Assembly (NCBI RefSeq): GCF_021739025.1
Contig: NZ_JAKKOT010000005.1
Location: forward strand, 248,001 to 312,000
DNA: 64,000 nucleotides
Source of the DNA: Gordonia liuliyuniae
GTDB taxonomy: Bacteria; Actinomycetota; Actinomycetes; Mycobacteriales; Mycobacteriaceae
Reading direction: 5' to 3'
The notes under the pieces were generated by a model. The model saw only the letters and a list, made by a program, of their open reading frames with translations, was not told the origin of the DNA and searched no databases. Shown here one piece after another: positions 57,478-64,000 of the stretch. How positions within the stretch are numbered: position 1 is the first letter of the stretch; every line of letters begins with the position of its first letter. Made by a program: the position numbers and the translations under genes.

Positions 57478-58290
57478 TCAGCCCTGCGGGTCGTGGTCGC
57501 CGACACCACCGATCCGCGAGAACGGGTACATGACGAAACGAACCTTGCCGCGAATATCCGAGATCGGGACGGTGCCGTGGTATTGGTCGCCCTGATGCGC
57601 CCGGGAGTCGGCAGAGTTCGACCGATTGTCGCCCATCACCCAGACGTTCCCGTCCGGCACCGTGAGGCCGAAGTCTTTGCCGTAGCACGACCCCTTGCCG
57701 AGGACGCCGTCCGTCGCTGCGCTCGTGTCGACCTGGAGGTCTTTGTCGATGTACGGCTCGTCGAGCGGTTTCCCGTCCACGGTGACGCCCTTGCCGTCCG
57801 CGTTGTGGCACTCGACTCTCTGGCCGCCGGTCGCGATCACTCGCTTGACGAGGTTGTTCTCGTCGGGCGGCTGCAACGCGAACCAGGACAGCACGTCCTG
57901 GACTTTGTGGACGACGGCGTTCGACGATCGAGGCGACTGCCACACGTCGTCCCACGATTCGGACGGAGCCTTGAACACGATCACGTCGCCGGGTTCGGGG
58001 TCGCTGAACCGGTAGACCATTTTGTCGATCACGATGCGGTCGTTGGTGCAGCCTGCGCAACCGTGGAGCGTCGACTCCATCGACTCGGACGGCACCACGT
58101 ACTGCCGGAAGAAGAACTGGGTGAACACGAACATCAGCGCGAGGACGATCGCGACGACGATCGCGACCTCTTTTACAAGCCGCGACCAACCCGAGCGCTT
58201 CTCGTCGCCGTCTGTCGTGTCGCTGCCTGTCGCGTCGCCCGAGCCGTCTCTGATGACGAACTTCGGCTCGTCGTCGGTGCTGTCATTCAC
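57478..58290 (-). CDS. lepB: Signal peptidase I
   Basis: Signal peptidase I, 270 residues. An acidic cytoplasmic N-terminus (residues 1-38) precedes one transmembrane segment (about 41-62). The catalytic Ser is S70 in VPSESMESTL and the general-base Lys is K149 in NLVKRVIA. A CAGC insert near residue 78 and a CHNADGKG-to-GKGSCYG pair may form disulfides outside the cell. The GTG start is 6 nt after TACGCT, a leaderless promoter, so lepB can be expressed independently of rplS. Confidence 0.95.
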   Translation of the reverse strand: MNDSTDDEPKFVIRDGSGDATGSDTTDGDEKRSGWSRLVKEVAIVVAIVLALMFVFTQFFFRQYVVPSESMESTLHGCAGCTNDRIVIDKMVYRFSDPEPGDVIVFKAPSESWDDVWQSPRSSNAVVHKVQDVLSWFALQPPDENNLVKRVIATGGQRVECHNADGKGVTVDGKPLDEPYIDKDLQVDTSAATDGVLGKGSCYGKDFGLTVPDGNVWVMGDNRSNSADSRAHQGDQYHGTVPISDIRGKVRFVMYPFSRIGGVGDHDPQG

Positions 58291-58296
58291 TCGAAC

Positions 58297-58302
58297 AGCG
58301 TA
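58297..58302 (-). promoter_or_regulatory. -10 element, leaderless lepB
   Basis: On the minus strand TACGCT ends 6 nt before the GTG at 58290, within the gap after the rplS terminator. Confidence 0.5.
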
Positions 58303-58367
58303 GCGACTGTACCTGTGAGAACCAGAACGCAGTCCGCAGTACCGCGTAGCTCAGGACCAAGAGAAGA

Positions 58368-58401
58368 GGCCCCGGCCGCTGCAGGTGCAGCGGTCGGGGC
58401 C
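58368..58401 (-). terminator. Intrinsic terminator of rplS
   Basis: GGCCCCGGCCGCTGC (58368-58382) pairs with 58387-58401 over 15 positions with one G-T pair and a 4-nt loop. On the minus strand it is followed by the pyrimidine tract TCTTCTCTT. Confidence 0.75.
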
Positions 58402-58419
58402 CCACGAGGCGCTATGAGG

Positions 58420-58761
58420 TCAGCGCTTCTCCTTGATCTTGGCAGCCTTGCCGCGCAGGTCGCGCAGGTAGTACAGCTTGGCGCGCCGGACGTCGCCACG
58501 GGTGAGGACGTCGATCTTGGCGATGTTCGGGCTGTGCACCGGGAAGGTACGCTCGACGCCGACGCCGAACGAGACCTTGCGGACGGTGAAGGTCTCACGC
58601 ACGCCGCCGCCCTGGCGGCGAATCACGACGCCCTTGAAGACCTGGACGCGCTCCTTGCTGCCCTCGATGACCTTGACGTGCACGTCAAGGGTGTCGCCTG
58701 CGGCGAAGTCGGGGACGTCGTCGCGCAGCGACTGCTTGTCGAGGAAGTCGAGGGTGTTCAT
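58420..58761 (-). CDS. rplS: 50S ribosomal protein L19
   Basis: L19, 113 residues. Canonical motifs: [33 protein letters not shown] at the N-terminus, [22 protein letters not shown], and the basic C-terminal [25 protein letters not shown] 58761 is the standard start. It is transcribed alone from a promoter region with the CTGGCAGAAT motif about 130 bp upstream and ends in a strong terminator. Confidence 0.96.
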   Translation of the reverse strand: MNTLDFLDKQSLRDDVPDFAAGDTLDVHVKVIEGSKERVQVFKGVVIRRQGGGVRETFTVRKVSFGVGVERTFPVHSPNIAKIDVLTRGDVRRAKLYYLRDLRGKAAKIKEKR

Positions 58762-58891
58762 GTCTGATCCGTTTCGTTCGGCTGGACAGAGGAACCTGGC
58801 GGCCCGCGGAAAGCGGGTTCGACCGGTTCGTGCCCGAATCATTGGTCTTCGTGCACTGTGGACCGGCAGGTCGGCACAGGCAACCTGAAAC

Positions 58892-58901
58892 ATTCTGCCA
58901 G
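58892..58901 (-). promoter_or_regulatory. CTGGCAGAAT motif upstream of rplS
   Basis: On the minus strand CTGGCAGAAT, with CAGAAT as the likely -10, implies an rplS leader of about 125 nt. The same ten bases precede rpsP and the Tat lipoprotein gene. Confidence 0.4.
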
Positions 58902-58937
58902 ACGATCGCACCGAGACGAAATCGGTGCGGCGCCTGG

Positions 58938-60194
58938 TCACAACGTCGGATCGAGTCGCTGGTCGACGTCGACGTCCGCGACGACGCCCAGGTCGTCGCC
59001 CGACTCGTCGTCCGGGTCTGCGATCGAGGCGACCGGCGGTGGCAGGAGCGCCGGTGTGACGAGCGGTGCCGTACCCAAGAGCAGTTCGCCCTCCCGCGTC
59101 GACCGCAGATAGTCCGCGGTCGTGTGGTCGTCGTCGTCTTTGCGGCGGACGGCACCGGGCCCCATCGCCGGGCTCGCGCTCGACGTCCTCGCCGCTGCCG
59201 CGGCGCCGGCCGACGCCGACTGTCCCGATAATGACCGCCCCGATAATGACTGTCCGGTCGACGTCTGCCCCGACAGTGACGTTCCCGGCACACCGGGTGA
59301 GCGCATCGACGACGTCGGGCTACCGCCCGTGACCGGGACGCCCGAGACCCCGGGAGCCAGGAGCCACGGCCCGAGCGGCGATGTCGACGTCAGGTCTCCG
59401 GCGATGCTCGTCACTGTCGGCGTCACGACGACGGGACCGCTCGGCGACGGCCCGGAGCCCGCAGGGTCGAAGTCGGGTCGACCGGAACCTGTGGTGGTAC
59501 TCATGGCCGGCGCCCCGGCAGCCCGAGCCGCGCCGGCGGAGTTCACTGACTCGCGGGGCGATCCGGCCTGCTCTCCTGTCATCGTGCCGTCCGTGACGCC
59601 GGACGGCATCGATCCCGGGCCGCCCGCCGCGAGGTCCGCGCGCGATGCCGTGTCTGCGGTGTCGGCGACTCCGGGAGACCACGCGGAGCCGATCGCCCCC
59701 GACTCGGCCGACACTCCGGATGTCCCGGCCGCGGTCCAGTTCGAGACCTCACTTTCCGGAACGACGACCCCGGACGTGCTCGACGACATCGGCACGTTGT
59801 AGGCGCCAGTCATCAGCCCTTGCAGGGCCGACTCGAGCGCGATCCGCGTCTCGGGCATCATCTCGACACTCGTGAGCCCGGCAATGCGTTCACGGTGGCT
59901 GATGCTGGCGGCGAGCGCAGTTGACGCGTTGTCCAGAGCATTCGCACCGGTCTGCAGGCCTGCCACCGACGTGTCGACGAGCGAGGCGAGCGCGGTACCT
60001 CTCACCGTCGACGCGTCAGCGGATGCTCCCGCCAGCACATCGCTCTCCGCGAAAACCGACGTCAGTCGTGCGGCGACCGTCTGCGCTGCCGCCACGATGC
60101 GTCGGATCTCGGCCGCATCGGCGGACGCCGCGCCTGCGTCCATGGAGTCGATGCGTGCGAGGGTTGTTTCGATGTCGCTCCAGACGGTGCCCAC
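58938..60194 (-). CDS. Large low-complexity protein, possible type VII secretion-related
   Basis: A 418-residue protein without a recognised domain. Residues 1-120 look helical and Ala-rich ([45 protein letters not shown]), like WXG100/PPE-type bundles. Residues 130-350 are Ser/Gly/Pro/Thr-rich with a SLSGQ/SLSGR repeat. The C-terminus has [17 protein letters not shown] followed by GELLLG and PLVTPALLP, resembling a tail motif I associate with ESX-related proteins of mycolic actinobacteria (from memory). No signal peptide or membrane segment is seen. The start GTG at 60194 is uncertain because no clear Shine-Dalgarno sequence precedes it. Confidence 0.6.
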   Translation of the reverse strand: MGTVWSDIETTLARIDSMDAGAASADAAEIRRIVAAAQTVAARLTSVFAESDVLAGASADASTVRGTALASLVDTSVAGLQTGANALDNASTALAASISHRERIAGLTSVEMMPETRIALESALQGLMTGAYNVPMSSSTSGVVVPESEVSNWTAAGTSGVSAESGAIGSAWSPGVADTADTASRADLAAGGPGSMPSGVTDGTMTGEQAGSPRESVNSAGAARAAGAPAMSTTTGSGRPDFDPAGSGPSPSGPVVVTPTVTSIAGDLTSTSPLGPWLLAPGVSGVPVTGGSPTSSMRSPGVPGTSLSGQTSTGQSLSGRSLSGQSASAGAAAAARTSSASPAMGPGAVRRKDDDDHTTADYLRSTREGELLLGTAPLVTPALLPPPVASIADPDDESGDDLGVVADVDVDQRLDPTL

Positions 60195-60263
60195 ATCAGG
60201 TCAGACGCGCCGCGCCGCCGCCCGGTTCCGCGACACGCCGGGAACGTGCTCGTCGGCCGGGCC

Positions 60264-60430
60264 CTAGTGTCGCGTGTCGATAATTCCTCGACGGTTGGTG
60301 GTGTTCCGCTGTGCAGCTGGCAAGGCGGAGGAGGAAGGGATACCGGTAGGTATCGCGACCGACGACAACGCCGCCAGATGTGCAGCGGGGCGCTGCCAAC
60401 CATTAAGGAATTAGCGATACGAGGCACTAG
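60264..60430 (+). ncRNA. Candidate structured RNA: 167-bp long imperfect hairpin
   Basis: The 58 bases from 60264 pair with the 58 bases ending at 60430 without a gap: 43 Watson-Crick pairs, 10 G-U wobbles and 5 mismatches when read as plus-strand RNA (hand count). The arms begin CTAGTG and end CACTAG; the core includes TAATTCCT and GGTTGG. Inside lie a 2-nt bulge, a purine-rich GGAGGAGGAAGGG internal segment and an apical GATACC-GGTA-GGTATC hairpin. It occupies most of the trmD-58938 gap and ends on the trmD stop codon. A decayed palindromic mobile element is the main alternative. Confidence 0.45.
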
Positions 60431-61110
60431 TCGTCGGGCAGCAGGTCCGGGCGACGGTCCCGGGTGCGTTCGAGCGACTGCTCGTGCCGCCACTGCGCGA
60501 CCTTGCCGTGGTCGCCGGACAGCAGAACCGGCGGGACCTCGAGGTCGCGCCACATTTTCGGACGCGTGTAACTGGGCCCTTCGAGGAGCCCGTCGGAGAA
60601 TGAATCGTCTTGGTGCGACTGGGGATTGCCAATCACGCCGGGGATCAGACGGGTGGTGGCCTCGACCATTGCGAGCACCGCGACCTCCCCGCCGATGAGG
60701 ACGAAGTCGCCGAGCGAGACCTCCTCGACGCGGACGCGGCGCGCGGCGTCGTCGAAGACGCGCTGATCGATGCCCTCGTACCGGCCGCACGCGAAGACCA
60801 GATGGGCTTCGATGCTCCACCGCTGCGCGGTGGCCTGGGTGAATGGCCGTCCCGCCGGCGTCGGAACCACCAGCAGCGCGTCATCCGGGCAGACGGCGTC
60901 GAGGGCTTCACCCCACACTTGCGGTTTCATCACCATGCCCGGCCCGCCGCCGTACGGGGCGTCGTCGACGCTGTGGTGGACGTCGTAGGTCCACTGCCGC
61001 AGGTCGTGGACACCGAACTCGAGGAGCCCCGCGTCGACCGCCTTGCCGAGCAGGGCGGCCTTCAGCGGTTCGAGATACTCACTGAAGATCGTGACGACGT
61101 CGATCCGCAC
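60427..61110 (-). CDS. trmD: tRNA (guanine-N1)-methyltransferase
   Basis: TrmD, 227 residues, makes m1G37 in tRNAs and prevents frameshifting. The SPOUT trefoil-knot motifs are present: [15 protein letters not shown] near residue 50, [13 protein letters not shown] near residue 108, and [16 protein letters not shown] near residue 130. It follows rimM by 5 bp in the rpsP-khpA-rimM-trmD operon. Its stop codon coincides with the outer end of a long inverted repeat. Confidence 0.96.
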   Translation of the reverse strand: MRIDVVTIFSEYLEPLKAALLGKAVDAGLLEFGVHDLRQWTYDVHHSVDDAPYGGGPGMVMKPQVWGEALDAVCPDDALLVVPTPAGRPFTQATAQRWSIEAHLVFACGRYEGIDQRVFDDAARRVRVEEVSLGDFVLIGGEVAVLAMVEATTRLIPGVIGNPQSHQDDSFSDGLLEGPSYTRPKMWRDLEVPPVLLSGDHGKVAQWRHEQSLERTRDRRPDLLPDD

Positions 61111-61115
61111 GCCGG

Positions 61116-61652
61116 TCAGTCTCGTTCCGAGACGGCCGCGTCGAGGTCGATGAGACCTTCGGGCGGGTCGATCTCGATGCGTTCGCGCGTCACGGTCGGC
61201 ACCATGTCTCGCACGAACGGCACCAGGACTTCGCGTCCGTCGTCGGCCCGGACGGCGAGAACGTCGCCGCCGGGCAGATGCAGGATCGACGCGAGGACGC
61301 CGACATCGGCGCCGTCGACGGTCACGACCTGCGCGCCTTCGAGTTCGTGGTCGTAGAACTCGTCCGGGTCGTCTCCGGAGTCGACGTCCGACGCGTCGAC
61401 GATGAACAGGGTGCCACGCAGAGCGTCCGCGGCGCTCCGATCGGCGACGCCCTGCAACGACAGCAACAGCCGCCCGGAGTGGTTCCGGGCGGCTGTCACT
61501 GTGTATTCGGTCGTATCCGCGCCCTTCGGTGCGCGCCCGGTCAGGCGTGCACCGACGGCGAATCGCGTCTGCGGATCGTCGGTGCGGACATCAACGACGA
61601 GTTCTCCGCGGACGCCGTGCGTCTTGACGACGCGACCGACAACGAGATCCAT
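61116..61652 (-). CDS. rimM: Ribosome maturation factor RimM
   Basis: RimM, 178 residues, helps assemble the 30S head around S19. The N-terminal beta-barrel begins [19 protein letters not shown], and the PRC-barrel C-domain contains [16 protein letters not shown] and [12 protein letters not shown]. It lies between khpA (13-bp gap) and trmD, as in Rv2907c. Confidence 0.95.
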   Translation of the reverse strand: MDLVVGRVVKTHGVRGELVVDVRTDDPQTRFAVGARLTGRAPKGADTTEYTVTAARNHSGRLLLSLQGVADRSAADALRGTLFIVDASDVDSGDDPDEFYDHELEGAQVVTVDGADVGVLASILHLPGGDVLAVRADDGREVLVPFVRDMVPTVTRERIEIDPPEGLIDLDAAVSERD

Positions 61653-61665
61653 CGAAACGAACTCG

Positions 61666-61908
61666 TCAGCGGTCGGTGTCGACGATGTCGACGCGCATCC
61701 CGCGGCCGCCGATACCGGTGACCAGGGTGCGCAGCGCGGTCGCGGTGCGGCCGTTACGACCGATCACCTTGCCGAGATCCTCGGGGCTCACGTGGACCTC
61801 GACCATCCGGCCGCGACGGCCGGTGATCAGGTCGACGCGCACGTCGTCGGGGTTCGAGACGATCCCGCGGACCAGGTGCTCTACTGCGTCAGCGACGACA
61901 GTGCTCAC
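61666..61908 (-). CDS. khpA: KH-domain RNA-binding protein KhpA
   Basis: An 80-residue single KH domain protein with the GxxG loop in [16 protein letters not shown] near residue 48. KhpA family members bind RNA, often with KhpB, and affect cell-length control and sRNA stability in other bacteria; function here is inferred. The GTG start overlaps the rpsP stop (GTGA), so it is coupled to S16. Matches Rv2908c. Confidence 0.93.
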   Translation of the reverse strand: MSTVVADAVEHLVRGIVSNPDDVRVDLITGRRGRMVEVHVSPEDLGKVIGRNGRTATALRTLVTGIGGRGMRVDIVDTDR

Positions 61909-62363
61909 GCCTGTGCCTTGTCCTCGCCGGCTGCCGGAGCCTCGGTGGCGGCCTCGTCGGCCTTCTCGTCGGCCTTCTTGGTCTTCTTCTTCGCGGTGGT
62001 GGCTGCGGCGGCGGGCTCGCTCTCGGCGGCGGCGAGCGCAGCGTTGAACAGGTCCAGCTTGGAGGTCTTCTCGGGAGCGGTCTTCAGGGTGCCCTCGGCG
62101 CCCGGGAGGCCCTTGTGCTTCTGCCAGTCGCCGGTCACCTTGAGGATGGCGGCGACGGGCTCGGTCGGCTGTGCGCCGACACCCAGCCAGTATTGAGCGC
62201 GCTCCGAGTCGACCTCGATCAGCGACGGCTCTTCCTTCGGGTGGTACTTGCCGATGGTCTCGATGACGCGGCCGTTGCGGCGGGTGCGCGCGTCGGCGAC
62301 GACGATGCGGTACTGGGGGTTGCGAATCTTACCCAGGCGGGTGAGCTTAATCTTGACAGCCAT
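61905..62363 (-). CDS. rpsP: 30S ribosomal protein S16
   Basis: S16, 152 residues. The conserved core covers residues 1-85 ([28 protein letters not shown], and [16 protein letters not shown]); the remaining Ala/Lys/Glu-rich tail is the actinobacterial extension with [18 protein letters not shown] 62363 is canonical. The operon promoter probably lies at the CTGGCAGAAT motif about 125 bp upstream. Confidence 0.95.
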   Translation of the reverse strand: MAVKIKLTRLGKIRNPQYRIVVADARTRRNGRVIETIGKYHPKEEPSLIEVDSERAQYWLGVGAQPTEPVAAILKVTGDWQKHKGLPGAEGTLKTAPEKTSKLDLFNAALAAAESEPAAAATTAKKKTKKADEKADEAATEAPAAGEDKAQA

Positions 62364-62486
62364 GTGGCGTCTCCTTGTGTCACAGCGCAATTCAGCGACC
62401 CGACGATTGTCGACGAGCCCGGTTTTGCGATCTCTTACGGGGTGACCGTCGGTCGGCCGTGGCCGGCTCCGACGAACCAGCGTCTG

Positions 62487-62515
62487 ATTCTGCCAGAGTG
62501 GGGCGCGTTGCCCAA
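62487..62515 (-). promoter_or_regulatory. rpsP promoter with CTGGCAGAAT motif
   Basis: On the minus strand TTGGGC (62515-62510), 17 bp, and CAGAAT (62492-62487) form a -35/-10 pair; the -10 is part of CTGGCAGAAT (62496-62487). It would give a leader of about 115 nt before rpsP. Confidence 0.5.
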
Positions 62516-62645
62516 ACCGAACGGGCGTCAGCGTCCTGGTCACCGGCGCGAATCCTGCCTCGCCTGCCGGTGCCGGTACCGTGGCAGCGAACCTCGGGCA
62601 CTGCAAACCGAAAGCGCCCAGCGACGACCGGAGATCTACGAGCCC

Positions 62646-63302
62646 ATGCTGCACGCCTTGTCGTTCGCATTCGTCGACTCGATCAATGTTCTTCTCATCG
62701 GCGTCCTCGTCGCGCTCGCAATCATCGCCGCCCCTGGCAAGTACCGCCAGATCTCGCCACTGCTGTTGCTCGGCGACTGGCTCGGCGTCCTCGTGCTGGC
62801 GCTGTTGGTCCTGCTGCTGTTCGACGGCCTGCAGTCACTGGTCGACGCGGTGATCTCGTCGCCGCTGTTCGGCATCCTGCTGATCTTGACGGCCGTGTTG
62901 ACGGCCGTCCTGACGTGGCGTGGAGGCGACTCGTCTGACCTCGTCGACCGGATCCTCGCGCCGCTGCGCGCCCCGTCCGCGTTGACGGTGCTCGTCGGAT
63001 TCGTTCTCGGCGTCGTCCAGTCGGCAACATCGGTCCCGTTCTACGCGGGGCTCGCGGTGCTCTCGGCGAGCGATATCGACCCGCTGCACCGCTACCTGGG
63101 TCTGTTCCTGTACGCGACGGTCGCGATGATTCTTCCGTTGCTCGCCGGACTCGCCCTGGTCGCCGTCCGCGCCCGCCCGCACTCCTGGATCGGGCGCTTG
63201 TTCGCCCGCGCACGCCAGAACCAGGCTCAGGTCACCCGGTGGGCGGGCTGGCTCGTCACCGTCCTGTTGCTGGCGATCGGCATCCTCCAGATCGTCTCCT
63301 GA
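62646..63302 (+). CDS. Six-helix membrane protein, possibly GAP/LysE-like
   Basis: A 218-residue membrane protein. About six hydrophobic segments are visible: residues 5-28, 38-60, 68-88, 110-130, 145-170 and 195-216; between them lie a DSSDLVDRI loop and a basic loop ahead of the last helix ([19 protein letters not shown]). The beginning [17 protein letters not shown] and the spacing of helices resemble LysE/GAP-type lipid or solute exporters, but I have no diagnostic motif. ATG 62646 is favoured; the frame runs further upstream as an rpsP shadow. It stands alone, convergent with the amidohydrolase. Confidence 0.6.
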   Translation: MLHALSFAFVDSINVLLIGVLVALAIIAAPGKYRQISPLLLLGDWLGVLVLALLVLLLFDGLQSLVDAVISSPLFGILLILTAVLTAVLTWRGGDSSDLVDRILAPLRAPSALTVLVGFVLGVVQSATSVPFYAGLAVLSASDIDPLHRYLGLFLYATVAMILPLLAGLALVAVRARPHSWIGRLFARARQNQAQVTRWAGWLVTVLLLAIGILQIVS

Positions 63303-63318
63303 ACGAGCCGGTCCCCGC

Positions 63319-63358
63319 CTCTTCGACCCCTGTTCCTGCTCTTCGACCCCTGTTCCTG
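63319..63358. repeat. 2 x 20-bp tandem repeat between convergent genes
   Basis: CTCTTCGACCCCTGTTCCTG occurs twice head to tail (63319-63338, 63339-63358) without change. It fills the gap between the membrane protein stop and the amidohydrolase stop. Confidence 0.9.
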
Positions 63359-63361
63359 CGC

Positions 63362-64000
63362 TTACCCCACCTTCTCCCCCGAGCACACGATGTGCACGGG
63401 GCGGCGGAGTGTCGACAGATCCTGCGTCGGATCGGCGTCGAGGACGAGGAAGTCGGCGCGGGCACCGTCGGCGATGCCTGCGACGCCCAGCCAGTCACGT
63501 GGTCGTGTGGACGCCGCCTCGACCGCGTCCGATGCCGAGAAGCCGATCGCGGCCAGTGATTCGATCTCGTCGACGATGCGGCCGTGCTCGATGGTGCCGC
63601 CCGCATCGGTTCCGGCGTAGATCCGCACACCGGCCTCCCGGGCCTTGCCAACCACGTCCCGGCCGCGCGCGTACAGCGACCGCATGTTGGCCTGGTAGAC
63701 GGGATACTTGTCGGCGCCGTCGGCGATGCTCGGGAACGTGTCGAGTTGGATCAGCGTGGGCACCAGGGCGATGTCGCGTCGCACCATCTCGTCGATGAGG
63801 TCTTCGTCGAGACCGGACCCATGCTCGATGGAGTCGAAGCCTGCGCCGACGATGTCGGGCAGGGCGTCCGAGCCGAAGACGTGCGCGGTGATGCGCGCCC
63901 CGTTCTCGTGCGCGGCGACCACGGCCGCATCGAGTTGTTCGCGTGTCCACAGCGGAGCCAAGTCACCGACGCTGCGGTCGATCCAGTCGCCGACCAGTTT
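63362..64000 (-). CDS. Amidohydrolase family protein (5' end outside window)
   Basis: The C-terminal 212 codons of a metal-dependent amidohydrolase, open to the right window edge. His and Asp ligands are in ITAHVFG, DSIEHGSG and YAGTDAGGTIEHGRI; the C-terminal barrel-capping segment (GVAGIADGARADFLVLDADPTQDLSTLRRP) is typical of imidazolonepropionase/prolidase-like enzymes. It resembles Rv2915c, which precedes ffh in M. tuberculosis. The substrate is unknown. The TTG at 63961 is not the real start because the frame continues through it. Confidence 0.82.
   Translation of the reverse strand, partial: KLVGDWIDRSVGDLAPLWTREQLDAAVVAAHENGARITAHVFGSDALPDIVGAGFDSIEHGSGLDEDLIDEMVRRDIALVPTLIQLDTFPSIADGADKYPVYQANMRSLYARGRDVVGKAREAGVRIYAGTDAGGTIEHGRIVDEIESLAAIGFSASDAVEAASTRPRDWLGVAGIADGARADFLVLDADPTQDLSTLRRPVHIVCSGEKVG

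Noticed and set aside
63961-63961. TTG as start of the amidohydrolase
   Set aside because: The frame continues through it to the window edge and the N-terminal metal-binding half is missing, so the gene begins outside the window.

Overview
The window is high-GC actinobacterial DNA from a mycolic-acid-type member of the Mycobacteriales. The evidence is a mycothione reductase gene, DUF2631 and DUF2469 proteins, IdeR-type iron boxes, a mycobacterial-type LexA box, many TANNNT-n(6-8)-start leaderless promoters, and a gene order that closely follows Mycobacterium tuberculosis Rv2836c-Rv2915c (recalled from memory, not searched). Gordonia or a near relative is my best guess; Williamsia, Tsukamurella or Rhodococcus cannot be excluded. 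No plasmid, phage, IS transposase, CRISPR array, tRNA or rRNA was seen.

Layout. 1-3.1 kb: the 5' part of a PptH-like metallophosphoesterase, then three leaderless plus-strand genes (Nudix hydrolase, membrane protein, ferredoxin-type reductase). 3.1-11 kb: a minus-strand translation/transcription block dinF-nrnA-rbfA-infB-rnpM-nusA-rimP, with a tiny extra reading frame wedged between infB and rbfA. 11-14 kb: a Tat lipoprotein and a ferritin-like protein facing proS. 14-20 kb: a more variable stretch with yaaA, a GNAT, a DUF222/HNH nuclease under paired LexA boxes, a membrane protein and cobA/cysG, then a diiron acyl-ACP desaturase. 20-26.4 kb: a NarL-type response regulator facing a DevS-like histidine kinase, with the kinase translationally coupled to cobB in the cobalamin cluster (chelatase-like protein, cobO, cobB). 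26.4-33.8 kb: mqo, two alpha/beta hydrolases, mtr, cobQ and map. 33.9-36.8 kb: an iron-box-controlled hemin ABC importer hmuTUV.

36.8-44.1 kb: a Pro-rich membrane protein, a lipoprotein PBP, a GNAT and the isoprenoid/site-2-protease run ispG-rip1-dxr. 44.2-50 kb: DUF2631, rlmN, cdsA, frr, pyrH, tsf, rpsB. 50.2-57.5 kb: an M23 peptidase overlapping xerC tail-to-tail, iron-box-controlled viuB, a lipoprotein, then dprA-comM-yraN and DUF2469-rnhB. 57.5-64 kb: lepB, rplS, a large low-complexity protein, the ribosome block trmD-rimM-khpA-rpsP, a membrane protein and the 3' part of an amidohydrolase.

The chromosome core is ordinary. The signals beyond gene calling are: (i) a 167-bp nearly symmetrical inverted repeat beyond trmD whose mismatches are mostly G-U wobbles when read as plus-strand RNA; (ii) a 24-codon reading frame between infB and rbfA that copies the last codons of infB; (iii) a recurring habit of 14-20-bp tandem repeats at gene junctions, several of them containing the stop codon of the neighbouring gene; (iv) a histidine kinase tied to cobalamin synthesis. 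Coordinates of short motifs were counted by hand from the sequence.
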